DNA from: Citrobacter koseri ATCC BAA-895 | GTDB taxonomy: Bacteria; Pseudomonadota; Gammaproteobacteria; Enterobacterales; Enterobacteriaceae | Direction of reading: 5' to 3' | Assembly (NCBI RefSeq): GCF_000018045.1 | Contig: NC_009792.1 | Coordinates: forward strand, 3,906,001 to 3,970,000 | Length of the DNA: 64,000 bases | Shown: positions 8,479-16,932 of the stretch, one piece after another | How positions within the stretch are numbered: position 1 is the first letter of the stretch | Layout: the number at the start of each line of letters is the position of its first letter | Notes under the pieces: generated by a model | What the model was told of the DNA's origin: nothing | What the model saw: the letters and a program-made list of their open reading frames with translations, nothing else | Databases searched by the model: none | Made by a program: the position numbers and the translations under genes

Positions 8479-9740
8479 TAAAAAACTTCCAGCGCCAGCA
8501 ACTCTTCAATCGTCTGGCGGCGGCGAATCAATCGCGCTTTACCATTATCAAACAGCACTTCCGGCAGCAGCGGTCGGCTGTTGTAATTTGATGACATAGA
8601 CGCGCCGTACGCGCCGGTATCGTGCAGAACCAGGTAATCCCCCGGTGCTACCGCAGGCAGCGCACGCGTTTCCACGTTACCGCCTTCCTGCTGCGTAAAG
8701 ACATCGCCAGATTCACACAACGGCCCCGCCACCACGGTATCCAGCAGCGGCGCATGTTCAAGCGAGCGACCGTCCGCCGCCAGCGCCGTAATATGGTGAT
8801 AGCTGCCGTACATTGCCGGGCGCATCAGGTCGTTGAAACCGGCATCCACCAGCACAAAATGACGGCGCCCCATCTCTTTCACGCTGCGTACCTGCGTCAC
8901 CAGCACGCCGGATTGCGCCACCAGAAAACGTCCCGGTTCAATTTCCAGCTTCACCCGATGCCCCAGATGGCGAGCGATTTGCTCGCGGGCGGCGTTCCAC
9001 AGTCCGAAGTAATGCTGCGTATCGACCGCCTCTTCTCCCTCGTGATAAGGGATCGACAGCCCGCCTCCCGCCGAAATCGCCTCCAGATCCTGCCCAAAAT
9101 CGATAACCTGGCGCACCATCGCGCCGCACACCTGCTCCAGATGACCGTAATCAACGCCGGAACCAATGTGCATGTGAACCCCGACAAGCTGAAGCCGATG
9201 GCGCTGCATCACCGCCAGCGCGGCAGGCAGATCGGTATGCCAGATGCCGTGTTTGCTGTTCTCGCCGCCGGTATTGGTTTTCTGGCTGTGCCCGTGACCA
9301 AAACCGGGATTGATACGCAGCCAGACGCGATGACCCGGCGAAACCTGCCCCAGTTGATCCAGCATATCCACCGACCCGGCATTCACCGGAATGCGCAGTT
9401 CGCTGACGCGGGCCAGCGTGGCGGCGTCAATGACATCAGCCGTGAAGACGATATCATCAGGATGGTTTTGCGGATCATATCCCGCCGCCAGCGCGCGCTC
9501 AATTTCACCCAGCGAAACGGAATCCACCTTTACGCCCTGCTCACGCATCAGGCGCAAAATATGAATATTCGAGCAGGCCTTTTGCGCAAAGCGCACCACA
9601 TCAAACTGTTGCAGGGCCGCGATCTGACGGCGAATAATCTGCGCGTCATAGACCCATACCGGGCAGCCGAATTCCGCCGGTAGTCTGAGCAGATTTTCAG
9701 CGTTGAGGTCAGTATCAGTGCAATTCAGTGAATGTGGCAT
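8478..9740 (-). CDS. lysA: diaminopimelate decarboxylase LysA
   Basis: 420 residues. LysA decarboxylates meso-diaminopimelate to L-lysine, the last step of lysine synthesis, using pyridoxal phosphate. The PLP-binding lysine is Lys54 in RFAQKACSN. The HIGSGV, EPGR and CESGD motifs of the alanine-racemase-fold decarboxylases are present. The start MPHSLNCTDTD matches E. coli; an upstream ATG would add seven residues. It is divergent from lysR, its activator, across a 124-base promoter region. Confidence 0.96.
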   Translation of the reverse strand: MPHSLNCTDTDLNAENLLRLPAEFGCPVWVYDAQIIRRQIAALQQFDVVRFAQKACSNIHILRLMREQGVKVDSVSLGEIERALAAGYDPQNHPDDIVFTADVIDAATLARVSELRIPVNAGSVDMLDQLGQVSPGHRVWLRINPGFGHGHSQKTNTGGENSKHGIWHTDLPAALAVMQRHRLQLVGVHMHIGSGVDYGHLEQVCGAMVRQVIDFGQDLEAISAGGGLSIPYHEGEEAVDTQHYFGLWNAAREQIARHLGHRVKLEIEPGRFLVAQSGVLVTQVRSVKEMGRRHFVLVDAGFNDLMRPAMYGSYHHITALAADGRSLEHAPLLDTVVAGPLCESGDVFTQQEGGNVETRALPAVAPGDYLVLHDTGAYGASMSSNYNSRPLLPEVLFDNGKARLIRRRQTIEELLALEVF

Positions 9741-9864
9741 AGCAGACTCCGGGCAAAACATTTTTTATGATTACGCCACAAACTGAAGGGAATAAAAAAT
9801 ATCGTTTTATGGCGAGTCTATGCAAAAATGATATAGATAATATCCACTGAGGGGAAAGCCAACG
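9741..9864. promoter_or_regulatory. divergent lysA/lysR promoter region
   Basis: 124 bases between the two divergent starts. By analogy with E. coli, LysR binds here to activate lysA when diaminopimelate is present and lysine is low, and to repress itself. I did not fix an individual LysR box. Confidence 0.6.
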
Positions 9865-10800
9865 ATGGCAGCCGTGAACCTGCGCCACATTGAAATCTTT
9901 CATGCCGTGATGACCGCCGGAAACCTGACCGAAGCGGCGCGCCTGCTGCATACCTCACAGCCCACCGTTAGCCGGGAGCTGGCGCGGTTCGAAAAAGTAT
10001 TGGGGCTTAAACTGTTTGAGCGCACGCGCGGACGCCTGCACCCGACGGTGCAAGGATTACGGCTATTCGAAGAGGTGCAGCGTTCCTGGTATGGGCTGGA
10101 TCGCATTGTAAACGCGGCGGAGAGCCTGCGTGAATTTCGCCAGGGCGAGCTGTCGATTGTCTGCCTGCCCGTTTTCTCCCAGTCCTTTTTACCCACGCTG
10201 CTGCAACCGTTTCTCGCCCGCTATCCTGATGTCAGCCTGAACATCGTGCCGCAGGAGTCGCCGCTGCTGGAAGAGTGGCTTTCCGCTCAACGCCACGACC
10301 TCGGCCTGACGGAGACGTTGCATACCCCGGCAGGCACCGAACGCACCGCGTTGTTGACGCTAAATGAAGTGTGCGTGCTGCCGCCCGGCCACCCGCTGGC
10401 GACCAAATCCGTGCTGACGCCGGGCGACTTTCAGGGAGAGAATTACATCAGCCTGTCACGCACCGACAGCTATCGTCAGCTGCTGGATGCGCTGTTTAAC
10501 GAACACCAGGTTAAACGCCGGATGGTCGTGGAAACCCACAGCGCGGCGTCGGTTTGCGCGATGGTGCGCGCGGGCGCCGGGCTTTCGGTGGTTAACCCGC
10601 TCACCGCGCTGGATTATGCCGCCAGCGGAGTGACCGTGCGGCGGTTCAGTGTCGACGTTCCGTTTACCGTCAGTCTGATCCGCCCGCTGCACCGGCCATC
10701 ATCCGCGCTGGTGGATGCGTTCAGCGAGCACCTGCAAACCAGCCTTCCGCGTCTTGTCGATCCGCTGGAGGCCATTCTGGAGCCGGTTACGAAAGCATAA
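9865..10800 (+). CDS. lysR: LysR, transcriptional activator of lysA
   Basis: 311 residues, the founding LysR-type regulator. The N-terminal winged helix is LRHIEIFHAVMTAGNLTEAA..LHTSQPTVSREL, and the C-terminal domain binds effector (diaminopimelate, lysine). Length and sequence match E. coli LysR. AGGGGA lies about 10 bases before the ATG. The last 14 bases overlap the 3' end of the convergent ygeA. Confidence 0.95.
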   Translation: MAAVNLRHIEIFHAVMTAGNLTEAARLLHTSQPTVSRELARFEKVLGLKLFERTRGRLHPTVQGLRLFEEVQRSWYGLDRIVNAAESLREFRQGELSIVCLPVFSQSFLPTLLQPFLARYPDVSLNIVPQESPLLEEWLSAQRHDLGLTETLHTPAGTERTALLTLNEVCVLPPGHPLATKSVLTPGDFQGENYISLSRTDSYRQLLDALFNEHQVKRRMVVETHSAASVCAMVRAGAGLSVVNPLTALDYAASGVTVRRFSVDVPFTVSLIRPLHRPSSALVDAFSEHLQTSLPRLVDPLEAILEPVTKA

Positions 10801-11479
10801 ACTCCACGGCGTCAGCCGCATGGATCGCCGCAGTATCAAACACCGGCAGCGCGCTCTGCGCTTCCGGCACCAGCAACCCAATCTCGGTACAGCCGAAAAT
10901 CACGCCCTGAGCGCCCTGCGCCGCCAGACGTTCGATCACCTGCAAATAATACTGGCGGGAGCGTTCGCTAAACTCGCCGAGGCACAGTTCGTCAAAGATT
11001 ATCTGGTTGATCTGCGCGCGGTCGTCCGTTTCCGGCACCAGGGTTTCAATCGCAAACCGCTGCTCCAGACGCCCGCGATAAAAATCCTGCTCCATCGTGT
11101 AGCGCGTCCCCAGTAGCGCCACGCGCGTCATGTTTTTGCGCGCAATCGCCCGCCCTGTCGCATCCGCAATATGTAAAAACGGCAGTGAACAGCGCGACTC
11201 AATCGTATCCGCCACTTTATGCATGGTATTAGTACACAGCACTATCGCTTCTGCGCCCGCCTGCTGCAAACCCAGTGCGGCCTGCGCCAGAATATCTCCC
11301 GTTTTATCCCACTCGCCCTGGCGCTGACACTCTTCAATTTCATGGAAATCAACGCTATGCAGCAACAGGCTGGCGGAATGCAAACCGCCCAGGCGTGCTT
11401 TGATTCCTTCATTAATCAAACGGTAATAGGGGATCGTCGATTCCCAACTCATGCCGCCCAGCAGTCCAATCGTTTTCAT
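10787..11479 (-). CDS. ygeA: broad-specificity amino acid racemase YgeA (Asp/Glu racemase family)
   Basis: 230 residues from MKTIGLLGGMSWEST. The two catalytic cysteines of PLP-independent racemases are visible: Cys in VLCTNTMHK and Cys in IFGCTEIG. E. coli YgeA has weak racemase activity, with homoserine among its best substrates. AAGGTAAT lies just before this ATG. An upstream in-frame ATG would add 17 residues with no counterpart. It overlaps the end of lysR tail to tail by 14 bases. Confidence 0.93.
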   Translation of the reverse strand: MKTIGLLGGMSWESTIPYYRLINEGIKARLGGLHSASLLLHSVDFHEIEECQRQGEWDKTGDILAQAALGLQQAGAEAIVLCTNTMHKVADTIESRCSLPFLHIADATGRAIARKNMTRVALLGTRYTMEQDFYRGRLEQRFAIETLVPETDDRAQINQIIFDELCLGEFSERSRQYYLQVIERLAAQGAQGVIFGCTEIGLLVPEAQSALPVFDTAAIHAADAVEFMLS

Positions 11480-11584
11480 TACCTTCTCCTTCTCACCTTG
11501 ATGACAGCAGTGAAGCAAACTTGTGATCAAGTTTCCAGTTCATTTGGTCTGCCATTTTCTTTTTCCCCGGTATGAACTAATTTA

Positions 11585-11603
11585 GTTGAAACATTGTTTC
11601 AAT
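11585..11603. promoter_or_regulatory. KdgR-box-like operator upstream of kdgF
   Basis: GTTGAAACATTGTTTCAAT is a near-perfect palindrome that closely fits the KdgR consensus (AATGAAACATTGTTTCATT type). It lies 18 bases before the kdgF start, where repressor would block transcription. Confidence 0.75.
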
Positions 11604-11621
11604 AAATAACAGGATCACCGC

Positions 11622-11948
11622 ATGTTTATTTTTCATAATGAGACGACGCTTGAGGATCTGGGAAATGGCGTTACCCGGCGTATTCTGGCTCACGACGGCA
11701 ACATGATGGCGGTAGAGGTGAATTTCGAAAAAGGCGCAATCGGGCCGTTGCACAATCATCCTCATGAACAGCTGACTTACGTTTTGTCCGGTGAATTTGA
11801 GTTTACTATTGGTGAAGAAAAGCATGTGGTGCGCGCTGGCGACACGCTATATAAACGGCCCAATATCATGCATGGCTGCGTGTGTTTACAACCGGGGACA
11901 CTGCTGGATACCTTCACGCCAGTACGCGAAGATTTCCTCAACGCGTAA
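11622..11948 (+). CDS. kdgF: KdgF-type cupin, unsaturated uronate isomerase
   Basis: 108 residues forming one cupin barrel. The metal-binding motif HNHPHEQLTYVLSGEFEF contains His44, His46 and Gln50, and His84 (NIMHG) supplies the fourth ligand. KdgF converts 4,5-unsaturated monouronates from pectin or alginate breakdown to 5-keto-4-deoxyuronate, the substrate of KduI. Context agrees: it faces kduD-kduI, and both transcription units have KdgR-like boxes. AGGATCACCGC precedes the ATG. It occupies the place of araE in E. coli K-12. Assignment within the cupin family is by motif, length and context. Confidence 0.85.
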   Translation: MFIFHNETTLEDLGNGVTRRILAHDGNMMAVEVNFEKGAIGPLHNHPHEQLTYVLSGEFEFTIGEEKHVVRAGDTLYKRPNIMHGCVCLQPGTLLDTFTPVREDFLNA

Positions 11949-11954
11949 GCCATA

Positions 11955-11988
11955 CGCATCCGGCCTGCACAGGCCGGATGTTATCGCC
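11955..11988. terminator. hairpin between convergent kdgF and kduD
   Basis: CATCCGGCCTGCACAGGCCGGATG is a perfect inverted repeat (CATCCGGCCTG / CAGGCCGGATG, two-base loop) beginning 7 bases after the kdgF stop. It resembles a short REP-type stem and could act as a bidirectional terminator. Confidence 0.6.
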
Positions 11989-12019
11989 TCACCGGGGCGA
12001 GGCTTTTACGACATCAGAA

Positions 12020-12781
12020 TTAACGCGCCAGCCAGCCGCCATCCACCGCAACGGTATAGCCGTTAATATAGTCAGATGCGCTGGACGCCAGGAACACCAC
12101 CGGCCCCATCAGATCGCTCGGCAGACCCCAACGCCCCGCCGGAATACGGTCGAGGATTTCCGCGCTACGCTGCTCATCAGCACGCAGTTGCTGAGTATTG
12201 TTCGTCGCCATGTAACCCGGCGCGATAGCGTTCACGTTGATGTTATGTTTCGCCCATTCGTTCGCCATCAGGCGCGTTACGCCCATAACGCCGCTTTTAG
12301 ACGCGGTGTAAGAAGGAACGCGAATCCCGCCCTGGAAGGAGAGCATAGAGGCGATATTAATAATTTTGCCGCCGTTACCCTGGGCGATGAAGTGCTTCGC
12401 CGCAGCCTGAGACATAAAGAACACGCTCTTAATGTTCAGGTTCATGACGTCATCCCAGTCTTTTTCACTGAAGTCGATCGCGTCTTCACGGCGGATCAGA
12501 CCGGCGTTATTCACCAGAATATCGATGTGGCCGAATTCCGCCACCGCACGTTCAAGCAGGGCAGGAATACCGTCAATCTGACGCAAATCCGCCGTCAGAC
12601 TTAAAAAACGGCGGCCCAGCGCGGTGACGCGTTCAATGGTTTCCGTCGGCTCAACAATGTTGATCCCGACAATATCACAGCCCGCTTCCGCCAGACCCAG
12701 CGCCATCCCCTGACCCAGACCGGTATCACAACCTGTGACTACCGCGACCTTACCTTCAAGAGAGAATGCATTCAAAATCAT
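12020..12781 (-). CDS. kduD: 2-dehydro-3-deoxy-D-gluconate (DKII) 5-dehydrogenase KduD
   Basis: 253 residues, the same as E. coli. It is a short-chain dehydrogenase with the cofactor motif TGCDTGLG (residues 16-23), NNAG, the catalytic Ser and the YTASK pair. It reduces 2,5-diketo-3-deoxygluconate to 2-keto-3-deoxygluconate, and can also interconvert other uronates. It lies 56 bases downstream of kduI on the same strand and is presumably its operon partner, under KdgR control through the box upstream of kduI. Confidence 0.95.
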   Translation of the reverse strand: MILNAFSLEGKVAVVTGCDTGLGQGMALGLAEAGCDIVGINIVEPTETIERVTALGRRFLSLTADLRQIDGIPALLERAVAEFGHIDILVNNAGLIRREDAIDFSEKDWDDVMNLNIKSVFFMSQAAAKHFIAQGNGGKIINIASMLSFQGGIRVPSYTASKSGVMGVTRLMANEWAKHNINVNAIAPGYMATNNTQQLRADEQRSAEILDRIPAGRWGLPSDLMGPVVFLASSASDYINGYTVAVDGGWLAR

Positions 12782-12837
12782 TGTTAATCCTTATTTTCTT
12801 AGTGCCTGTCACGGACAGACATGATTGCCGTCCGCGA

Positions 12838-13674
12838 CTAGCGCAGATCTTTTACTGCAACGTGGTCCATATCATCAAAGACCTGGTTTTCACCCACCAT
12901 CCCCCAGATGAACGTATAGGCCTGGGTGCCGACGCCGGAGTGAATAGACCAGCTTGGGGAGATAACCGCCTGCTCGTTATGCATCACGATATGACGCGTT
13001 TCCTGAGGCTGCCCCATCATATGAAAGACGCAGGCGTTCTCTTCCATGTTGAAATAGAAGTACACTTCCATGCGGCGTTCATGGGTGTGACAAGGCATGG
13101 TGTTCCACAGGTTGCCGGGCGCCAGTTCGGTCAGGCCCATGCTCAGCTGGCAGGTCTCCAGTACGTCCGGCACGAAGTATTTGTTAATGGTGCGGCGGTT
13201 ACTGGTGAGGTTGTCGCCCAGAGTGACCGGCGCGACATCGGCTGGCGTCACTTTTTTAGTCGGGTAAGTGGTATGCGCCGGCGCGCAGTTGTAGTAGAAC
13301 TTCGCCGGATTTGCGCCATCAACGCTGGCGAAAACAACTTCTTTCGCGCCTTTACCGACGTATAAGGCATCGCGGTGGCCGATCTCATAGCACTGACCAT
13401 CGACAGCAATCGTGCCCGGCCCGCCGATGTTGATCACCCCCAGTTCACGACGCTCCAGGAAGTAGGTAACGCCCAGCTGTTTACCAACTTCACCGCCAAC
13501 GGAAACCGTTTTCGCTACCGGCATGATGCCGCCGACAATAATGCGGTCGATGTGGCTGTAAACCATGGTGTATTCATCAGCAACAAACACTTTCTCGACC
13601 AAAAACTCGTTGCGCAGCCCCTGGGTGTCCAGCGTTTTAGCGTGCGCGCTGTGGATGCTCTGTCTTACGTCCAC
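12838..13674 (-). CDS. kduI: 5-keto-4-deoxyuronate isomerase KduI
   Basis: 278 residues when started at the GTG giving MDVRQSIHSAHAKT, which matches E. coli exactly in length. GGAGG lies six bases before this GTG and settles the choice; the earlier TTG sits inside the ribosome-binding region. KduI is a zinc cupin; the ligand-rich stretch MPCHTHERRMEVYFYF is visible. It isomerises 5-keto-4-deoxyuronate to 2,5-diketo-3-deoxygluconate, between KdgF and KduD in the pathway. Confidence 0.95.
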   Translation of the reverse strand: MDVRQSIHSAHAKTLDTQGLRNEFLVEKVFVADEYTMVYSHIDRIIVGGIMPVAKTVSVGGEVGKQLGVTYFLERRELGVINIGGPGTIAVDGQCYEIGHRDALYVGKGAKEVVFASVDGANPAKFYYNCAPAHTTYPTKKVTPADVAPVTLGDNLTSNRRTINKYFVPDVLETCQLSMGLTELAPGNLWNTMPCHTHERRMEVYFYFNMEENACVFHMMGQPQETRHIVMHNEQAVISPSWSIHSGVGTQAYTFIWGMVGENQVFDDMDHVAVKDLR

Positions 13675-14067
13675 ATCAACCTCCAATAATAAACCGACCG
13701 TGAATGTCAGAACGGAAGGCGAAACACCGTTCCGTTTTACTTTATGCGGTAATGATATCCCTCCAGAAACGGGTTTTCAATTACAAATAAAACGTTGTTT
13801 CATTTTTTCCGCATCTTATTATCAAAAGTGTAATTGCGATCACGTCAGCGCGAGATTTCCCTTTAACAGGCACAGGTGGAGATGCTTAAAATAAAATTAA
13901 AAACAATAAGATAGGTTTATCAGGTGAATATGGGAGCAGCGTGTGCTCCTGAAAAGAAACGCCGGATTGCTGCAACCCGCGGCGTCAGGGAGGGGAAATA
14001 TCAGCACATATTGCGGCTGGCGCGGTTGGCAGCGCCAGCACGGGGGAAGCGGAAAATGAAGGCGGTC
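13675..14067. other. intergenic region kduI-yqeF with kduI promoter
   Basis: 393 bases without a convincing gene. The part nearest kduI carries its promoter and a KdgR box (separate entry). The part nearest yqeF is GC-richer and includes the yqeF 3' flank. I see no RNA gene in it. Confidence 0.6.
13786..13804. promoter_or_regulatory. KdgR-box-like operator upstream of kduI
   Basis: AATAAAACGTTGTTTCATT fits the KdgR operator consensus with AAAACGTTGTTT at its centre. It lies about 112 bases upstream of the kduI start. Confidence 0.75.
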
Positions 14068-15246
14068 TTAATCTCGTTCGATAGCAAGCGCCACGCCTTG
14101 CCCGCCGCCAATGCAGAGCGTCGCCAGGCCCTTTCGCGCATTGCGTTTAACCATCTCATGCACCAGCGACACCAGAATCCGGCAGCCGGATGCGCCAATG
14201 GGATGACCGAGCGCAATCGCTCCGCCGTTAACGTTCACCCGGCGTTCGTCCCACTCCAGCATTTTGCCGACGGATAACGCCTGCGCAGCAAAAGCCTCGT
14301 TAGCCTCGATAAGATCCACGTCCGCCAGCTGCCAGCCTACCCGTTCAAGACAACGTCGGGTGGCGTAAACGGGTGCGATGCCCATCAGTGCGGGATCGAC
14401 GCCGACGCTGGCAAAAGCGCGAATACGCGCCAGTATGGGTAAATCCAGTTCCTGCGCTTTGGCTTCGCTCATCATCATGACGGCAGCCGCGCCATCGTTA
14501 ATTGACGAGGCATTGCCCGCCGTGACCGAGCCGAGGAGATCAAATGCCGGGTTCAACTGGGCCAATCCTTCCGCGCTGGCATCGGTTCTTGGCTGCTCAT
14601 CAGTATCGACAACGACAGGCTGGCCGTTACGCTGGGTGACAACCGGGACAATCTCAGCTTTAAAACGCCCGGCATCAATGGCCGCCCGCGCTTTTTGCTG
14701 GGAACTGAGGGCATAGGCGTCCTGCAATTCGCGGCTGATGCCGTATTCCCGCGCCAGATTTTCAGCGGTAACGCCCATGTGGTAATCGTTAAACGCATCC
14801 CACAAGCCGTCGTGAACCAGGCTGTCCACCAGTTGGCTGTTACCGAGCTGCGCCCCTGTGCGGCTGTCGGTAAGAACGTGCGGCGCCCGGCTCATGTTCT
14901 CCTGCGCGCCGGCAATGACAATATCCGCCTCGCCGCACTGAATCGCCTGTGTAGCCAGGTGCAGCGCTTTCAGGCCGGAGCCGCAGACATCGTTGATGGT
15001 GATAGCGGAAACGGTGTTGGGCAGCCCACCTTTGATGGCTGACTGCCGCGCCGGGTTTTGTCCTGCGCCCGCCGTGAGCACCTGACCGAGGATAACTTCA
15101 TCGATAGCATGTACATCAACGCCGGTACGCTCCATCAACGCTTTTACCACCATGCTGCCCAGTTCAACGGCAGAATGGCGGGACAGCGTTCCCTGGAAGC
15201 ATCCGATCGGCGTACGTAAAGCCCCAACTATCACAACCTCTTTCAT
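14068..15246 (-). CDS. yqeF: acetyl-CoA acetyltransferase (thiolase) YqeF
   Basis: 392 residues from MKEVVIVGALRTPIG. It is a biosynthetic-type thiolase with the nucleophilic Cys in INDVCGSGLKALH, NEAFAAQ and GHPIGASG near the catalytic His, and the second Cys in CIGGGQG. It joins or splits acetyl-CoA and acetoacetyl-CoA. Its physiological role in E. coli is not established. A start eight residues upstream is possible but lacks an equivalent in E. coli. The LysR-type gene upstream on the same strand leaves 107 bases between them. Confidence 0.93.
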   Translation of the reverse strand: MKEVVIVGALRTPIGCFQGTLSRHSAVELGSMVVKALMERTGVDVHAIDEVILGQVLTAGAGQNPARQSAIKGGLPNTVSAITINDVCGSGLKALHLATQAIQCGEADIVIAGAQENMSRAPHVLTDSRTGAQLGNSQLVDSLVHDGLWDAFNDYHMGVTAENLAREYGISRELQDAYALSSQQKARAAIDAGRFKAEIVPVVTQRNGQPVVVDTDEQPRTDASAEGLAQLNPAFDLLGSVTAGNASSINDGAAAVMMMSEAKAQELDLPILARIRAFASVGVDPALMGIAPVYATRRCLERVGWQLADVDLIEANEAFAAQALSVGKMLEWDERRVNVNGGAIALGHPIGASGCRILVSLVHEMVKRNARKGLATLCIGGGQGVALAIERD

Positions 15247-15353
15247 CACCACCTCAGCGCAAAATAACACCGCAATAGTAGAGGATTGTTAAAGATAATT
15301 ATCCTGCTTGTTTAAAAATGGTGAGTTTTATCACAAAGGAAATTGCAGCTATT

Positions 15354-16232
15354 TTAATCAGCCGGTATACGCCCCTGCTGTAAATGATCGCGGAGCCAGC
15401 TTCCCGCCGCGCCCGGCGGCGACTTCTTGTTCCAGAGAAGATCAATCGAGATCGCCTTTGGCCAGCCGGGCACATCCAGTTGCACCAGCGGTTTTTCAGC
15501 CGCGAACTCTTCCACCAGCGCGCAAGGCAATGCGCACCAGCCAAATCCCTGTACCGACATACTCAGTAATAACAAATAGTTAGGTGCAGACCAGGCCGGG
15601 CCGCGCGCCACGCTGGCGCCATTTTCCAGATAGGTATTCAGCCGCAGTTCACGCCAGGTATGCAGCTGATCCCATTGCAGGGTTTTCTGCGCGGCCAGAG
15701 GATGCGAGGCCGCCACGTAGAGTCCCATCCAGGTTTGCATGGGCAGGCGCGTCACCCCCATCTCGGTAGGGTAATGATTGCGCGCTTCAATCAGCCCAAC
15801 CTGCGCGCGTCCCTTTTGCAGGAGATCGATGACATCTTCATCTTCGCCGATCAGACATTCAAATTCCGTATGGGGAAACTGGCGGTCGAACTGCACCATT
15901 AATTCTTCCAGAACGTCTGGATGCAGGGTGTCGGATAGCACGAATGTCAGACGGGTTTCTGTTTCGCCAGACAGGGATAACGCCACCTCATCCAGACGAT
16001 CGCTTGCTGACAGAATAGCCTGCACATAGCTGAGCACCCGCTTGCCCTCTTCCGTCAGCACTGGCTGTCGTGAAGAGCGATCAAACAGTGAAAACCCCAG
16101 ATCGGCTTCCAGGTGGGCAATCGCCGTACTGACGGTGGACTGACTTTTCCGTAACCGGCGCGCCGCAGCGGAAAACGAGCCGCAGGAGACCGTCTCAACA
16201 AATGCGATCAATGCTTCGGGAGAGTAGCGCAT
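15354..16232 (-). CDS. LysR-family transcriptional regulator, divergent from a PACE efflux gene
   Basis: 292 residues. The N-terminal winged helix reads ALIAFVETVSCGSFSAAARRLRKSQSTVSTAI, typical for LysR-type proteins, followed by a LysR substrate-binding domain. I do not recognise a characterised orthologue. It is divergent from the PACE-family transporter gene with about 100 bases between them, the usual arrangement for a LysR regulator and its efflux target (for example AceR/aceI). yqeF lies downstream on the same strand and could be a second target. Confidence 0.88.
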   Translation of the reverse strand: MRYSPEALIAFVETVSCGSFSAAARRLRKSQSTVSTAIAHLEADLGFSLFDRSSRQPVLTEEGKRVLSYVQAILSASDRLDEVALSLSGETETRLTFVLSDTLHPDVLEELMVQFDRQFPHTEFECLIGEDEDVIDLLQKGRAQVGLIEARNHYPTEMGVTRLPMQTWMGLYVAASHPLAAQKTLQWDQLHTWRELRLNTYLENGASVARGPAWSAPNYLLLLSMSVQGFGWCALPCALVEEFAAEKPLVQLDVPGWPKAISIDLLWNKKSPPGAAGSWLRDHLQQGRIPAD

Positions 16233-16335
16233 GAACTATCTACTTTATCGATGGATTCTATCTTTTATATATCATATTAAACGATAAAATGCCTGACATT
16301 CCGTTTTCCCGGAGATGAAAAAAAGGTTTGATCCT

Positions 16336-16791
16336 ATGCAACATGATTTAGTCCAACGCCGTTCGCTACTCGAACGCATTTTCCATGCGGTCTGCTTCGA
16401 AGGCATTGCCACCGCCATTCTGGCCCCGACTACCGCCTGGCTGATGCAGCGCTCAGTGCTGGAAATGGGAGGCTTAACCATTCTGCTGGCAACCACGGCG
16501 ATGATCTGGAATATCATCTATAACGCGCTGTTTGACCGCTTCTGGCCGTCACACGTAGTGACGCGCACCGCTAAAGTTCGCGCACTGCACGCGCTGGGAT
16601 TTGAAAGCGGCTTTATCGTTATTGGTGTAAGTATTGTCGCCTGGGCGCTGAACGTCAGCCTGTTGCAGGCCTTCACGCTGGAAATCGGTTTCTTCCTTTT
16701 CTTCCTGCCATACACCATGTTCTACAACTGGGCCTATGACACGTTGCGTCTTCGCGTAGTAAGACGCCGCCAGCAGCGCGTTACTGCCTGA
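16336..16791 (+). CDS. PACE-family (bacterial transmembrane pair) efflux transporter
   Basis: About 151 residues with four predicted membrane helices arranged as two repeated pairs, the PACE/BTP architecture. Each half has the RxxHA..FE pattern (LERIFHAVCFEGIA and RALHALGFESGFI) and the N-x3-D/W segment (WNIIYNALFDRFW, YNWAYDTLR). PACE proteins such as AceI export biocides (chlorhexidine, proflavine) or polyamines using the proton gradient. I choose the ATG at 16336 because AAGG lies 9 bases upstream. The ATG at 16315 (seven extra residues) has GGAG touching it. The substrate here is unknown. Confidence 0.85.
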   Translation: MQHDLVQRRSLLERIFHAVCFEGIATAILAPTTAWLMQRSVLEMGGLTILLATTAMIWNIIYNALFDRFWPSHVVTRTAKVRALHALGFESGFIVIGVSIVAWALNVSLLQAFTLEIGFFLFFLPYTMFYNWAYDTLRLRVVRRRQQRVTA

Positions 16792-16932
16792 TAATGCTCT
16801 GTTTAGCCGGAACATTCCCCGTTCCGGCGCTTCCTGCCTGCCCTCGCACACCGCTTTAGTTTCCCCAGCCCCATGCCATTTATGGTAAATTGCGCTTCTT
16901 TTTGTTTATTTTATAGTTGATACGTTCAAATA

